Source: Chryseobacterium tructae
GTDB lineage: Bacteria > Bacteroidota > Bacteroidia > Flavobacteriales > Weeksellaceae
DNA: 64,000 bases
Direction of reading: 5' to 3'
Assembly: GCF_030409875.1 (NCBI RefSeq)
Contig: NZ_JAUFQR010000001.1
Location: 1,426,001-1,490,000, forward strand
Made by a program: the position numbers and the translations under genes
Shown here: positions 1 through 10,989 of the stretch, in pieces
How positions within the stretch are numbered: position 1 is the stretch's first letter
Layout: the number at the start of each line of letters is the position of its first letter
The notes under the pieces: generated by a model
What the model was told of the DNA's origin: nothing
The model's database searches: none
The model's input: the letters and a program-made list of their open reading frames with translations, nothing else

Positions 1-26
1 CAGCTCTCATCTTCCAACTTTTTCCT

Positions 27-34
27 TATTTTTG
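27..34 (+). promoter_or_regulatory. -7 promoter element for the phosphopantetheinyl transferase gene
   Basis: TATTTTTG matches the Bacteroidetes -7 consensus TAnnTTTG and ends 15 bases before the ATG at 50. It overlaps an in-frame TTG at 32, which argues that TTG is not the start codon. The -33 part would lie at or beyond the window edge and is not visible. Confidence 0.5.
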
Positions 35-49
35 TCGAATAAAAAAAGA

Positions 50-664
50 ATGCCCCTTTACCGCGATTTTTCAGATGATAATGCTACAATCCTTGTTTGG
101 AAGTATGATGAAAGTGAAGAACTTGATATCAATGAACTTCTGGAACCGGAAAATGCAGAAAAAGTAAAGGATTACCATCCTAAAAAGCTCTTGGAAGTAC
201 TGATGGTTCGCAAGCTTCTGAAAGGCTTAAAACCGGATTCTAAGATTTTATACAAAGAAAGAGAACCTTTTCTTTCTCCATACGACGCAGAGATTTCCAT
301 TACCCATTCTTACCCTTTTGCAGCTATTGCTATTTCTAAAAATAAAATAGGAATAGACATTGAAAAATTCAATCCTAAGATTTTAAGGGTCATTGATAAA
401 TTTACCTATGAAAATGAAAGAGGGTTTATTCCTGAAGATAAAGCTGATACTTTTTACACCATTATCTGGAGCGTAAAAGAAAGCATGTATAAGATTCATC
501 ATTCCAAATACTGGTCTCTAAAGAAAAATTACGAGGTAAAACCTTTTGAGCTGAAACACCTTCATAAGATCAGCTGTCGTGTATATGACGAGCAGTTCTC
601 AGATGAATTTAAAGCCAGAGTAGAATTTTTTGATGACTACTGCTTTACCATTGTTGAGGAATAA
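50..664 (+). CDS. 4'-phosphopantetheinyl transferase superfamily protein
   Basis: The protein is 204 residues when started at ATG 50. It should transfer the phosphopantetheine arm of CoA to a serine of an acyl or peptidyl carrier protein in the cytoplasm. Visible family motifs are THS near residue 85, the magnesium-binding GIDIE near 101-105 and the WSVKES segment near 140-145, in the order typical of Sfp/AcpT enzymes. Length suits the compact Sfp-type group. It is the only plus-strand gene at this end and is followed after one base by a convergent membrane-protein gene. Whether it serves fatty-acid ACP or a secondary-metabolite carrier cannot be told, because its upstream neighbours are outside the window. 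Confidence 0.88.
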   Translation: MPLYRDFSDDNATILVWKYDESEELDINELLEPENAEKVKDYHPKKLLEVLMVRKLLKGLKPDSKILYKEREPFLSPYDAEISITHSYPFAAIAISKNKIGIDIEKFNPKILRVIDKFTYENERGFIPEDKADTFYTIIWSVKESMYKIHHSKYWSLKKNYEVKPFELKHLHKISCRVYDEQFSDEFKARVEFFDDYCFTIVEE

Positions 665-665
665 T

Positions 666-1373
666 CTATTGTTGCTTTAGCAGCTGCCGTATTGACACCA
701 AATGTCCAAAAAAGACAACAGGAACAATAAAAGTAGGAAGCCAGCTAAATGGAAAATACAGTATGGCAATATTAGGCTGATTAAATGCTATCTTTTGTAA
801 TGGTGATGGAGCTGAAAGGAAAGCTATTGTTACGATATTGAAAAGCAGGGCAAGACCTATGATATTCCATACCAAGATTAATTTTCTACTTATTTTCGAC
901 ATTCTAATTCCATAATATGCAATGAATGGAGCTGAAATCCCTATCAGAATATCAAAGTTGATCCCCTTAAATGTCATGATCTCCGGTATCATTTTGTATA
1001 GGAATAGCTTATGTAAGGTTATTTCCACAAAAATTCTTATGATATTAAGATAAGTGATATGCAAAAGCGAAAGGCTGTCTATAAAGAGTTTCCCTTTTTC
1101 CAGATTAAAAATAAGGACTATGACGAAAATTGTTGGAAGGATGCCTAACAATACAATTTTGGGTGGAATAGAATTTAGATGATCACTATATATCCCATTC
1201 AAAGATAAAGCGGCCTGAATGAGTAGCCAGCCAAGCAGGATAAGAAAAATTATTCCTGCCCTGGATCGTATGCCCTGTGAATCAGAATTTTTGACTGCCC
1301 AGCAAAACAACAGCAGTGTGGCCAAGGTGATGAGTCCAAAAAATAATGAAAGAGTAAGCGGCAGATTTTCCAT
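666..1373 (-). CDS. Polytopic membrane protein of unknown function
   Basis: I do not recognise this 235-residue protein. It is strongly hydrophobic, with about six or seven likely membrane segments (near residues 5-25, 38-58, 72-92, 105-125, 145-160, 165-188 and 203-228) and no signal peptide or catalytic motif. It ends one base from the convergent phosphopantetheinyl transferase gene. Upstream lies the 3' end of the FUSC gene on the same strand, about 75 bases away, so co-transcription is possible. An uncharacterised inner-membrane protein is the safest description. Confidence 0.6.
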   Translation of the reverse strand: MENLPLTLSLFFGLITLATLLLFCWAVKNSDSQGIRSRAGIIFLILLGWLLIQAALSLNGIYSDHLNSIPPKIVLLGILPTIFVIVLIFNLEKGKLFIDSLSLLHITYLNIIRIFVEITLHKLFLYKMIPEIMTFKGINFDILIGISAPFIAYYGIRMSKISRKLILVWNIIGLALLFNIVTIAFLSAPSPLQKIAFNQPNIAILYFPFSWLPTFIVPVVFFGHLVSIRQLLKQQ

Positions 1374-1449
1374 GGTTGATTTTTAACTAAGATATTATAA
1401 TTCGTCAAAAATCAGATTGCCGTAAGACAAGAAACGAAAAGATGAAGTA

Positions 1450-3703
1450 TTATGATTCTTCTACTTTTTCAGCTCTGTATTTTTCGATGACCTTTCGTTG
1501 TTCTTTGGCAACATCATAAATCAGTTCCAGAATATCGTGGATGTTTTTCAGCTCTGTTAAATGCGAAATTTTATCAGGATCTCTTCGATCAACAATATCA
1601 TTTTCCTCAATCTCGGTTTTTCTTTTCATCAGCATATCCTCAATAGACGAATCTTCAGGCTCTAAACGGCTTTCCATTCTAAGCGTTTCGGTGATGTCGT
1701 TTCCGTTTAATAGAGTTGAGGTTTGCTGCATTTCTGCCTCTATTTTTCGGCTCCAGCTTTCTGCATCAATTTCAGGATATTGCTCGTTATTTTTAGAGTA
1801 TTGAGAAAGAGAAGCGGTATAAGCCGTAATAAGATGTGATGTTGCTACAAACTGATGGACGACCTCTAATTTTTTCTGTTGGTTTTTAGGATCCGAAATC
1901 ATTCGCTGGAAATTATCCGAAAGGTTAGCCAATGAAATGATGGCATTTTTTCGTTTTACTTTATAATCTTCAATATCGAAATTTCCCTGCAGGAACTTAG
2001 ACATTACACTCTGGAAATAGATAAGGTTATCCGCAGCAGATTTTTTCATCAGATCCAGGTTCTGTGTATGTTCCCAAACAGGCAATACAATATAAGAGAC
2101 GGCAAATGCTATAATCCCGGCAATAGCAGTATCTACAACTCTGTCTTTAAAAATAACATCTACTTTTCCGGGATTTAAAAAATTAAAACTCAGAAAAATA
2201 TAAATTGTCATAAAGAGGACTGCCCAAAAATACTTTCCTTTCAGGAAACTGAAACACATAATCATACTGATCAGGAGAATGGCAAGTAAGACACTATTGA
2301 TATGTATAAAATGCAATATAATATAGGCAATTGTTGCTCCTGTAACGGTTCCATAGAGACGAAGGAGATTTCTCTGCTTGGTAATGGAGTAGGCAGGTTT
2401 TAATATAGCGGTGATGGTAATTAAGATCCAATAGGTATGCCCTAATCCCAGAAAATCAAACATGGAAAAAAGATATCCTACCAACAAGGCCGTGGTAATT
2501 CTTATGGCATGGCGGAAATGCGAAGAGGATAATGAAATATTATTTCTTAAAACCTTAGAGTTAAGTTTTGGTTCATTAGGCATGAACTTCTTTAAGTCTA
2601 ATCCCGTGGATAAACTTTTTGCCAACTTTACATCCTGTGAAAATACTTTATAAATCTCATTGATCTCCTTGGTGATTTCATTGATGCGCATCAGGATCTG
2701 ACGCAGAACCATGAAGTTCTCTAAACTGTCAGGAGATAGTTGTTTATTTCTAAGTTCGAAGTAATTATAATTAAGATTCTTTAATTCCAATTCAAGATTA
2801 AACATAGGTTTTGCTCTTGTACCGCTTTGGAGAGCGATCCCAACATTGGTAATCTCTTCTGCTAAAGATTAAGATAATCATGGATGTGTACCAGAATCAT
2901 ACTGTCTTCAAAGCTTTGCTGTAGTTTCTGATAATCACTTTCAGAAGTCATCAGCTTTTCATGAAGATCCATAGAATTAAGAAACATCAACATCAATAAA
3001 CGGCTAGTCGTCGTAGATTCATTGACGATGGTTCTGGTTTTAAAAACCGTTTCTCGGGTATCTTCCTGCAGGTTTTTTATTTCAATCTGCTTGGCAATAA
3101 CCTGAGTCGTAAGTTTGTCGAAATCCGGATTCTTCTGGTAATAATTAGCTTTAATCTTTAAAAATTCTGCCAATTGAAGGTAGTTTTCTCCAATCATCTG
3201 ACCGGCCAGTTTGTAAGGACGGATGGTTGTAACCACAAGGAATATCAATAGAAACCAGATACATCCGCAGGCAAATATCAGTAAGCTTTTAAAAATATCA
3301 GCTCCTGTAAGATGTCCGTCAATGAAGATGGCAAGTACCACCAGCGATAATGAGCCTACTGCTGCCAGTCGTTGACCATATACTCCAATTAAAGAGAAGA
3401 ACATTCCAAAGACAATGATCTCCAGAAGAACAAATATTTTAAAGTCCATCACCAGACTTGCTATCAATGCCACAAAGACAAAGCAGCAAATAGCGAATGC
3501 CAATGCATTTCTTCTTCTTATAAAAGGCCCAGGCTGATCAGTCAGGGCTACAAACTGGTTCCGAGAGGGAAGAGGAAGTATTCTTTTAGAATTCCGAAGT
3601 GAGCAAGAACTAAACAAGGGAGAACAGTGGCCAATGTAATTCTGATTGCAGAATACAGATATTGACTGGTCACAAATTTTTTTAGTTCCGCCGAATAGTT
3701 CAT
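1450..3703 (-). CDS. FUSC-family (YccS-like) inner-membrane protein, reading frame broken twice
   Basis: Read across two breaks this is one protein of about 751 residues, with the FUSC/YccS layout: a membrane half (about residues 20-170), a soluble coiled region, a second membrane half (about 410-570) and a cytoplasmic tail. Family members are proposed efflux or aromatic-acid transport proteins. The start at 3703 gives a protein opening MNYSAELKKF. The frame is lost at 3551, where a single C stands where CC is needed, and again at 2864-2866, where AAA stands where AAAA is needed. Adding one base at each site rejoins the frames and brings the length to a multiple of three. Sequencing error is likelier than decay, but a real pseudogene cannot be excluded. 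Confidence 0.8.
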
Positions 3704-3707
3704 ACTA

Positions 3708-3715
3708 CAAAAATA
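3708..3715 (-). promoter_or_regulatory. -7 promoter element of the FUSC gene, almost touching the start codon
   Basis: On the minus strand TATTTTTG matches TAnnTTTG and is followed by only four bases before the ATG at 3703. Transcription from here would start at or next to the A of the start codon, so the message may be leaderless. Confidence 0.45.
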
Positions 3716-3915
3716 GCTATTGAATTTAAAAGAATAGCCATAAAAGAAAGACTTTTGTAAACTTAAATATTATATTTTTTTAATAAAGTCGGGGAAAATA
3801 TCAGGAACGGGGATACGAGGATTGTCAATCGTCAATTTTTGCTTTGCAAAGTGAATGGTTAAATGGTTGAAATTGACGAGCACAGCGGATTGATGATCAA
3901 AAGTAGATGGAATAA

Positions 3916-3948
3916 AAAAGCCTCACGCGAATAAGGTGAGGCTTTTTG
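3916..3948 (-). terminator. Rho-independent terminator downstream of porV
   Basis: Arms AAAAAGCCTCAC (3916-3927) and GTGAGGCTTTTT (3937-3948) form a 12-pair stem with a T run on the minus strand. It lies 20-50 bases past the porV stop and probably ends the porU-porV transcript. Confidence 0.8.
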
Positions 3949-3966
3949 TATAATTGTTGAAATTGA

Positions 3967-5114
3967 CTAACGTTCATTGTTGGATGTTTCTTCACCAATG
4001 TTCCAGGTAAGACCAAAACGAAGGGTGTTATCCAATGCAGTGTTCACTTTAGACATATTGATCAGGTAAGAAAGATCCAGTCCAAAAGAACGGTACTTTA
4101 ATCCGATACCAGCAGTAGCAAATTGTCTTGCTCCTTGCTCTTCACTTTCATGGAAATAACCTCCTCTTACAGAGAAAGCATTGTCATAAGAGTATTCCAA
4201 AGCACCACTATACATAATACTGTTTGGATTTTTAAATGATTTTCCGATACCAGCTATTGGGCCAACATTTGGAATTTCATATTTAGGTCTTCTGTAAGCA
4301 TCTACTCCAGTATATTCAGATCCCGGTACTAAAAGTTTTGAACCTTCTACAGAAATTCCAACTCTGTTTAAGTCATCTAAATACATATCGTATCCAATCC
4401 CTAATCTTGCCATAGTAGGAAGATAAGATCTGGATTCCTCATTTCCGGTATAGTCCAGTTTAGGACCTAGGTTTTGTATAGCAAGACCGGCATTCAATTT
4501 ACCATCATAGCCTCCAAAACTTGAAAATCTCTCAGAAGTATAGTATGCTGAAATATCAACAGCAAAAGAGTTTGCTGCTTTAAGAGTATTATCTGTATTG
4601 AATCCTCCGGCTAAGTCTGAACGGATAAATCTACCGGTTACAGCCATAGAGTAGGAGTCGGAAAGTTTAAGACCATAAGCAACGTCAATGGAGAATTCAT
4701 TAGGTTTTGATACCCCATTTGAAGTAACATCATTACCTACTAACTGAGTAAGGTCTACCTCTCCCATATTGAAGTAGTAGATACTTGCAGAAATAGTAGA
4801 TCTTTCATCCTGCCCAAGAAATTTATGGAATGCTCCATATAATAAGAATACATCATTGGTAAGTTTTCCCATATAGGGTGTATAGGTAAGACCTATGGAA
4901 GAACTTGTTCTGCTAAAAGGATATTTAGCTGCATTCCAGAATTGTGAAAATGCATCAGGAGAGGTTACTACCCCTTGATCTCCCATACCTCCTGATCTTG
5001 CATCTGGTGCAATTCTCAGGAAAGGAGCTCCGGTAAGTACGGGATTTATTTGTGAATATCCCAGAAACCAGCACTTAACCCAAGTCCTAAAAGCAGTTTA
5101 GTAGTTAAATTCAT
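3967..5114 (-). CDS. porV: Type IX secretion system outer-membrane protein PorV (LptO), frameshifted near its N-terminus
   Basis: PorV is the outer-membrane barrel that receives type IX cargo from the SprA translocon and shuttles it to the PorU sortase. The corrected protein is about 382 residues, opening with a signal peptide (MNLTTKLLLG...) and then the conserved PorV N-terminal stretch with DARSGGMGDQG. The rest is a FadL-like beta barrel rich in aromatic residues. From the ATG at 5114 the frame runs into a stop after about 23 codons because CCC at 5060-5062 needs a fourth C. With it, the frame joins the long downstream ORF and the length becomes a multiple of three. The gene follows porU by 59 bases on the same strand, an arrangement expected of functional partners. 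Probable sequencing error rather than loss. Confidence 0.88.
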
Positions 5115-5173
5115 ATGTTGTCTTTTATATATTATCAGTTTTTTATTAATTTTATTATCTATGTGTTATATAA

Positions 5174-8100
5174 TTATTTCAAAAGTACCATTTTTTCCAC
5201 AGCAGTAGCGCTTCCTTTGCATTTTTCTTGGTTTTGACTTTTTGCAAATATCTTAAAAATATATGTACCTTTTGCTACAGTAGCTCCAAAATCATCTCTA
5301 CCATCCCATTCTATAGCCTGGCGAGGAGTTCTGAAGCCTTGCAAAAATGGCTCTGCTACTACTGCCTGAGATAGCGTTTTTACCAATCTTCCCGTTATGG
5401 TATAGATCTGTACATTCACATCCAGGATATCATCACAATTGTGTTCAAACTGAACATATGTTTTATTGGTGAATGGATTAGGCCAGTTCAACGGACGGTT
5501 GATCGTCAGATGCTGGTCTGCTTCATCCTTAACTTCAAAATTTAACGTAGCAGTAGACGAATTATTGTTTATATCCCAAACTTTAAATGTTAATTGGTGT
5601 TGTCCGATGGCAAGGTTTCTGAAAGGATAGGTGACATTTCCTTTTTGATACTCAGCAAGACTTGGATTTAAACATCCATTTCCCTCTCCCGGAGCATAAA
5701 AATCATTAAGGATAACAGTATTGATTACCTGACCGTCTAAGTATACGGTAATATCATGACCTACACCTGATCCTGTAGAGTTTATTCCTGTATCATCCGT
5801 AAGACATGCCAAAAGCATTGGATTTTGATTGGTGATCCCGCCATCGGCAAAATTGGTATTGTTCATATACAGTTTCACTTTTGGTGGCTGATTGTCATTA
5901 ATACCATTAGGATTGATGTCCCCAACCTGTACAGACTGGTTATTGAATACATCAGTTACCTTATTGTCTGCATATCCAAGTATTCTTCCTTCACCCACAG
6001 CATAATTGATATCTTTCGGTACATAGAATTCTGCAGTGAAAACTCCGTTTACTGCTGTTCCGGAAGCTTTTACGATAGCGCTTCCTTCCTCAGTATAATT
6101 GAGTACAGGGAATGACCAATTGTTGTTGTTGAGTGTTTTTTTATTTAATCTTTTATCAAAAATATTAATAGAAACTCTGCCGTTGAAGGTGCTATTCAAA
6201 GTTCCGTTAGGATTATTGATATGTCCTTTTATTTTAACAAAATCGAGACCTCTGATTAATCCCGGAACAGGTGTTTCAATGTTATCAATGGCTAATAATC
6301 TTTGTGGTCTGCTCAGTTTCATCGCCGGATCTCCCAGTACATTTACTCTAAAATGGTTTGGATTAACTCCTGTTTCTTTTTTCGCGTTTAAATGAGAATA
6401 CCCTAAAGTATTAAAATCATCACTCGTTAATTTAAAAATATTTTTGGTAAAAGTATCGGTGAAATTACGTCCATAATCAATACTTATGGCACGGCTGGAA
6501 GTAATCATGGTTGCAGGACCTCCCTGTTTTAGTTTCATAAACTGCTCACCTGCAGAATTGGTAGCAGGCTCATCCCAAAGTGTAAATTCACAAGTTATTG
6601 TAGATACTAATGGGAATCTGCTGTATACGTTAGAAAAATTATTAGAATTCTGAATCTCAGTGGTAGTTAAGACTCTTTCCTGAGCCCAGCCGTTGATTCC
6701 CCCATGTCCAAAATAGAACAAATACAAACTATTCCCAATACTATTAGAGATCGCTTGATTCACTTGTGGATATCTTGGGCCTGCTGCTGTACTTTGTACC
6801 GTAAAGGCATCCTGATACAGTTTTCTTACATTGTATTCTTTCAGAGTCTGTACACCCGGTTGTTCAAATATATTGACCAATGATTTGTTCATGACATCAT
6901 GGAAAGGACCATCACCTTCTGCGTTGTCATCCACCACAAAATCTAGCTTCATTCTCCAGTCTCCAAAAGGGCTAGATTGCCCCGGAAGAGCATTGTAATA
7001 AGCCAGAGTTTTATCTATCATGTTGGCTGCCTCCGTATTATTGGTCGCAGGAATTCTTCCCACAGGCAAATCTGGTAGATTGTATATGATATTAGGCGCA
7101 TTTTGGGGTTGAGTCATAACAATATAGTCATCCGTAACGAAGGATTGTATATAATCTGCTGAATGCTCACTTTGATAAGAGGTAACAATATTGTTATTGT
7201 TGGGAACCCTATTCTTATAATCATAAGAAGTATCCCCTAATATGAATACATATTTAAGTCTGCCCTGAGGAGTATTTAATTTTGTAACAAAATCTCTAAC
7301 TGCAGTAAGATCTTTACTTCCGCTTCCGAATTCTTCATAGACCTTATTAACATCTACAATTTCTACTTTATAATTGTTTTTTGTCTGATGATAATTGGCG
7401 AGTCTTTGTGCTTGCCCCATCAATTCAGGTACAGTAAGAATAAGATAATCTATATTGTTGATGGCAGAAAGATTCTGATTTGCAATTCTTCCTACAAATT
7501 GAGGCGTAAAAGCAGCATCAGCACGGAAAGCTACAAATTCATTATTGAAATTCTGATCAGCAGCTGTATAGGCAAAATTGAAAGAGCCTGCACCAGCTTT
7601 ATTCACCCTTCTGTTAGCATTGGTAATATCTGTAACATCCCATACCTGTTCTATAGAAGATGCATTGGAAATACTGAAGCCATACTCTGTATTACTTCCA
7701 CTGGCAATAGAAAAATCTCTGAAATTCATTTGACTGCCATTGAAAGAAAGATTCTCTTTATACTGTACTTCAACGTAATCAAAGTAGAATGCCCCATTAG
7801 GGTTTTTAGAAATATCCGGATTATATTTTAATACAATTTGATTTCCAGTCTGATTGGTAATAACCCCGTTATATCTCATCGGATAGAAATTGTACTGATA
7901 CGTTGCCTCATCAGTAGGAACACTATCATGAAACGGATTAAGATCATTGATCTTAATATCAATAGAGTTTTGCTGTGATCTGTATCCTATTACCTGTGAT
8001 CTGTATTTTATGACATCAGTAGGCTGCATAGGAGAATTAGTAGTAAGGGTAATTACCTTTTCAGTACTGAAAGGAGCATCTTCTACCCATATCCTACCTA

Positions 8101-9070
8101 CTTTTAATAAATTTTTCTGATCATTGTTGATCACTTGATAGTTGTCATACCTGCTAATCATTTGGGCAGGTAAATTTCCATCTACAGTACCTACTCTTTT
8201 TCCTGTCCCTTTATCAAAATTGATATAGTAATAGGAAAAATCATCATATATATTTTTAAGGTTATTGCTTGTATCTGTTCTTGACTCTTTTCTTTTGAAA
8301 CCATTTCCATTGTTGGTATCATAAAGGTTGTATCCATTAGGACCCTGTGCATAGAATAAAGCATAGTCGTTATCATTCCATACTCCGTCATCTTCACCTA
8401 CTACCTGTATAGCATTTTCCTGTAAAGAACTGTATCGTGCATCCTGATTGAATTCAGGAAGCATAACTCCTCCATTTCCATAGATCCTCATATTTTTTGG
8501 ATTGACAGAAGAAGGGTTAATTCCATTATCTCTTAGAAACTGAGCTGTAATTTTAAAGACCCCGGATTTGTCTACCTTTATTTTGTAAAAGCTTCCGCTG
8601 GCAAGAGGATTGCCCGTAGTTCCTATTTTATTGACACTTTTAAAAGTATTGATAGGAGTAGAAGTCTCAGAAACATTAAACGAAGATAATCGCTGAACAC
8701 GTCCATTGGTATATTTAAATAACCCTACACTGATACTTGCATATCTTTCTCCATCCAAGGTATAATAGGTTACCTCTGCAATGTCATGATCGGGAAGGCT
8801 TCCCTTGTTTAGTTCATATAAATCCTGATTGGAAACTCCGTCCCAGGCAAGGTCAGAAATTTTTAGCTCCCTCTCTCCGATTTTTTGCTTTGTTACTATA
8901 AAAACATTATTTTGGCTGAAAGAAAAACCTTCATTTTTAAAATTAGGAAGATTTAATTTTGTGTCGCCAAAATCTTGAATTTTAGAACCATTCCATTCTA
9001 TGGTGTTTCTTTGAGCGTAAAGTGTTGATGCAAAAGCGATTAAAGATAAAAGCGTGATTTTTCGTCTCAT
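5174..9070 (-). CDS. porU: Type IX secretion system sortase PorU
   Basis: This 1298-residue protein is a gingipain-type (peptidase C25) cysteine protease. PorU removes the C-terminal signal of type IX cargo at the outer surface and attaches cargo to lipopolysaccharide. It has an N-terminal signal peptide ending near residue 19. The catalytic histidine lies in a FGHGG segment near residue 789 and the catalytic cysteine in a TITCEF segment near 827. The last hundred residues resemble a type IX C-terminal domain (GRLVKTL, GTYIFKI), which PorU is known to keep. The gene is divergent from gldJ and followed by porV. Length fits the family. Confidence 0.93.
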   Translation of the reverse strand: MRRKITLLSLIAFASTLYAQRNTIEWNGSKIQDFGDTKLNLPNFKNEGFSFSQNNVFIVTKQKIGERELKISDLAWDGVSNQDLYELNKGSLPDHDIAEVTYYTLDGERYASISVGLFKYTNGRVQRLSSFNVSETSTPINTFKSVNKIGTTGNPLASGSFYKIKVDKSGVFKITAQFLRDNGINPSSVNPKNMRIYGNGGVMLPEFNQDARYSSLQENAIQVVGEDDGVWNDNDYALFYAQGPNGYNLYDTNNGNGFKRKESRTDTSNNLKNIYDDFSYYYINFDKGTGKRVGTVDGNLPAQMISRYDNYQVINNDQKNLLKVGRIWVEDAPFSTEKVITLTTNSPMQPTDVIKYRSQVIGYRSQQNSIDIKINDLNPFHDSVPTDEATYQYNFYPMRYNGVITNQTGNQIVLKYNPDISKNPNGAFYFDYVEVQYKENLSFNGSQMNFRDFSIASGSNTEYGFSISNASSIEQVWDVTDITNANRRVNKAGAGSFNFAYTAADQNFNNEFVAFRADAAFTPQFVGRIANQNLSAINNIDYLILTVPELMGQAQRLANYHQTKNNYKVEIVDVNKVYEEFGSGSKDLTAVRDFVTKLNTPQGRLKYVFILGDTSYDYKNRVPNNNNIVTSYQSEHSADYIQSFVTDDYIVMTQPQNAPNIIYNLPDLPVGRIPATNNTEAANMIDKTLAYYNALPGQSSPFGDWRMKLDFVVDDNAEGDGPFHDVMNKSLVNIFEQPGVQTLKEYNVRKLYQDAFTVQSTAAGPRYPQVNQAISNSIGNSLYLFYFGHGGINGWAQERVLTTTEIQNSNNFSNVYSRFPLVSTITCEFTLWDEPATNSAGEQFMKLKQGGPATMITSSRAISIDYGRNFTDTFTKNIFKLTSDDFNTLGYSHLNAKKETGVNPNHFRVNVLGDPAMKLSRPQRLLAIDNIETPVPGLIRGLDFVKIKGHINNPNGTLNSTFNGRVSINIFDKRLNKKTLNNNNWSFPVLNYTEEGSAIVKASGTAVNGVFTAEFYVPKDINYAVGEGRILGYADNKVTDVFNNQSVQVGDINPNGINDNQPPKVKLYMNNTNFADGGITNQNPMLLACLTDDTGINSTGSGVGHDITVYLDGQVINTVILNDFYAPGEGNGCLNPSLAEYQKGNVTYPFRNLAIGQHQLTFKVWDINNNSSTATLNFEVKDEADQHLTINRPLNWPNPFTNKTYVQFEHNCDDILDVNVQIYTITGRLVKTLSQAVVAEPFLQGFRTPRQAIEWDGRDDFGATVAKGTYIFKIFAKSQNQEKCKGSATAVEKMVLLK

Positions 9071-9177
9071 GTTTATTATTGAAATTGCTAAATTACAAAA
9101 TAAATGAAAATTTTAGAATTAAATTGTAATACAATAAAATTAATTTGTTATCGTTGTTCAAAAAAATCAAATCTTTA

Positions 9178-9209
9178 TTTGATTTATTGAATAATTTATT
9201 TTTTCTTTG
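9178..9209 (+). promoter_or_regulatory. Probable gldJ promoter
   Basis: TTTG at 9178-9181 and TTTCTTTG at 9202-9209 are separated by 20 bases and resemble the flavobacterial -33 TTG / -7 TAnnTTTG pair, with one mismatch in the -7 box. The gldJ ATG follows 26 bases later. Confidence 0.4.
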
Positions 9210-9235
9210 TACTCTTGAAAATATTTATATCGACT

Positions 9236-10836
9236 ATGAAAAAACTAAAGTTGTTTTCATTAATAGCATTAAGTTCTACACTTGCATTAACCAGCTGTGG
9301 CGGATCAGGAACCAGCAAAGGTGGCGGTACCAAAAAATTTGTCAGTAAAACGGGTTGGAAACCAAACGAAAAACAGGGTTGGTTTTTTGCAGGAAAGCAA
9401 CAGAAGCAGAAGGGTTGGCCGGGAATGGTATATGTAGAAGGTGGAACTTTTACAATGGGATTAGTGAAAGATGATGTTATGCACGATTGGAATAACACAC
9501 CACGCAGAATGCAGGTGAGTTCATTCTTTATCGGAGAAACAGAAATTACTAACTACGAATACCGCGAATACCTTACATGGTTGAAGTATGTATTCCCTCC
9601 AAGTGATCCTAGCTTTAAGGAGATCTATAACGGTGCTTTACCGGATACCTTATTATGGGACAACAAATTATCTAGAAACGATTATAATGAACCTACCTTC
9701 GTTCTCCGGAATTCGATTACTATCCGGTAGTAGGAGTTTCTTGGACTCAGGCAAACAGATACTGTGAATGGTTGACAGACAGAGCTAATGAAAAAGCTTT
9801 AATGCAAGCTGGTATCATTGCTAAGGATATGTATATCAACGAATCCAATAACCAGGGTGGTACTGCATTCAACATGGATAAATTCAAAGCGAATGATCCT
9901 GAAATGCAAGGCTATATCAACGAAAAAAGAATGCAGCAGAAAGCTGGTATGAAAACTACCAACCAAAGATTGCTAGCTGCAAACAGAGCACCTAATGGAG
10001 CAATGGTTCAGAAATTCAGACTTCCTACTGAAGTTGAATGGGAATACGCAGCATTAGGGATGGCAAAAACTAGAGAATATAACCAATACCTAGGTAAAAA
10101 ACCTGAAATCGAAAGATTAAGAGGTACCAAAGGAAGAGATAGAGGAATGTTCCTTGAAAACTTTAAAATGGGTAAAGGAGATTATTCTGGTATCGCCGGA
10201 TGGAAGAACGATGGATCTGCACAAACTTCAGATGTAAGACAATATCCGTCTAACGACCTTGGAATCTATGGTATGTATGGTAACGTTGCAGAATGGACTG
10301 CTGATGTTTACAGACCTATCATCGATGAAGATTATAACGATTTCAACTACTACAGAGGAAACATGCCTCAGGCAATCGTAAGAAACGGTGACGGAACTTA
10401 CAAAATGATTGACGAAGGAACAATCAAGTATGATACATTATCTGATGGTAGATTAGTATACAAAGGACTTCCAGGACAATTCGAAAGAGAAACAATTGCT
10501 GATTACAGAAACTATAGAGATGGTGATAAACAATCTTCTTTAGAATACAGAAGAGAATCAGATTCAGCTGCAGGGTTTGATATGTACAATGCTCCTCGTC
10601 AGAGATTCGTTGTAGATGCAGGCGGTAGAGTGAAAATGCAAAAAGATGCTAAAGACAGAACTTCAACGATCTCTAACGAAGTAAGAGTTGTAAAAGGAGG
10701 TTCTTGGCAAGATACTGCATACTGGTTGGATCCGGGACAGAGAAGATATAAAAACCAAGGTAGAGCTTTTGGTTGGGTTGGGTTCCGTGTTGCACAGGAT
10801 GCCAGAACAAACGACAAGAGCAGAACAAGAAGATAA
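9236..10836 (+). CDS. gldJ: Gliding motility lipoprotein GldJ, one frameshift
   Basis: GldJ is a periplasmic-face outer-membrane lipoprotein needed for gliding and for stability of the type IX apparatus. The ATG at 9236 gives a lipoprotein signal with lipobox LTSC near residue 20. The body is a formylglycine-generating-enzyme-like (FGE-sulfatase) fold, seen in GGTFTMG, GETEITNYEY, RLPTEVEWEYAA, YGMYGNVAEW and VVKGGSW...GFRVA. The frame breaks at 9694: a single T stands where TT is needed to read EPYLRSPEFDYYPVVG. Adding it gives about 533 residues in one frame. The gene is divergent from porU and followed by murF, a common flavobacterial order. A real break here would abolish gliding and probably secretion, so an assembly error is likelier. 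Confidence 0.92.
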
Positions 10837-10855
10837 TATTTATCAAAATACTTTT

Positions 10856-10887
10856 AAAAAACCTTCCGGATTTTCGGAAGGTTTTTT
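10856..10887 (+). terminator. Rho-independent terminator after gldJ
   Basis: AAAACCTTCCG (10858-10868) pairs with CGGAAGGTTTT (10875-10885) around a six-base loop, followed by more T residues. It lies about 20 bases past the gldJ stop. Confidence 0.85.
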
Positions 10888-10989
10888 ATTTTTGGACTAT
10901 GAAATCGCTTCAGTAAAAAATTCTGAAAATACTGAGCCGGATTTAACGATTACATAGTGATCCATTTGAAAAAAAATATATATTTCCAC

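Noticed and set aside
5174..9070. Gingipain-like secreted protease as type IX cargo
   Set aside because: The size, position beside porV and gldJ, and the HGG...TCE catalytic arrangement fit PorU itself, the sortase, better than a cargo protease.
9145..9348. Separate small ORF before gldJ
   Set aside because: It overlaps the promoter and first codons of gldJ in another frame and has no supporting features.
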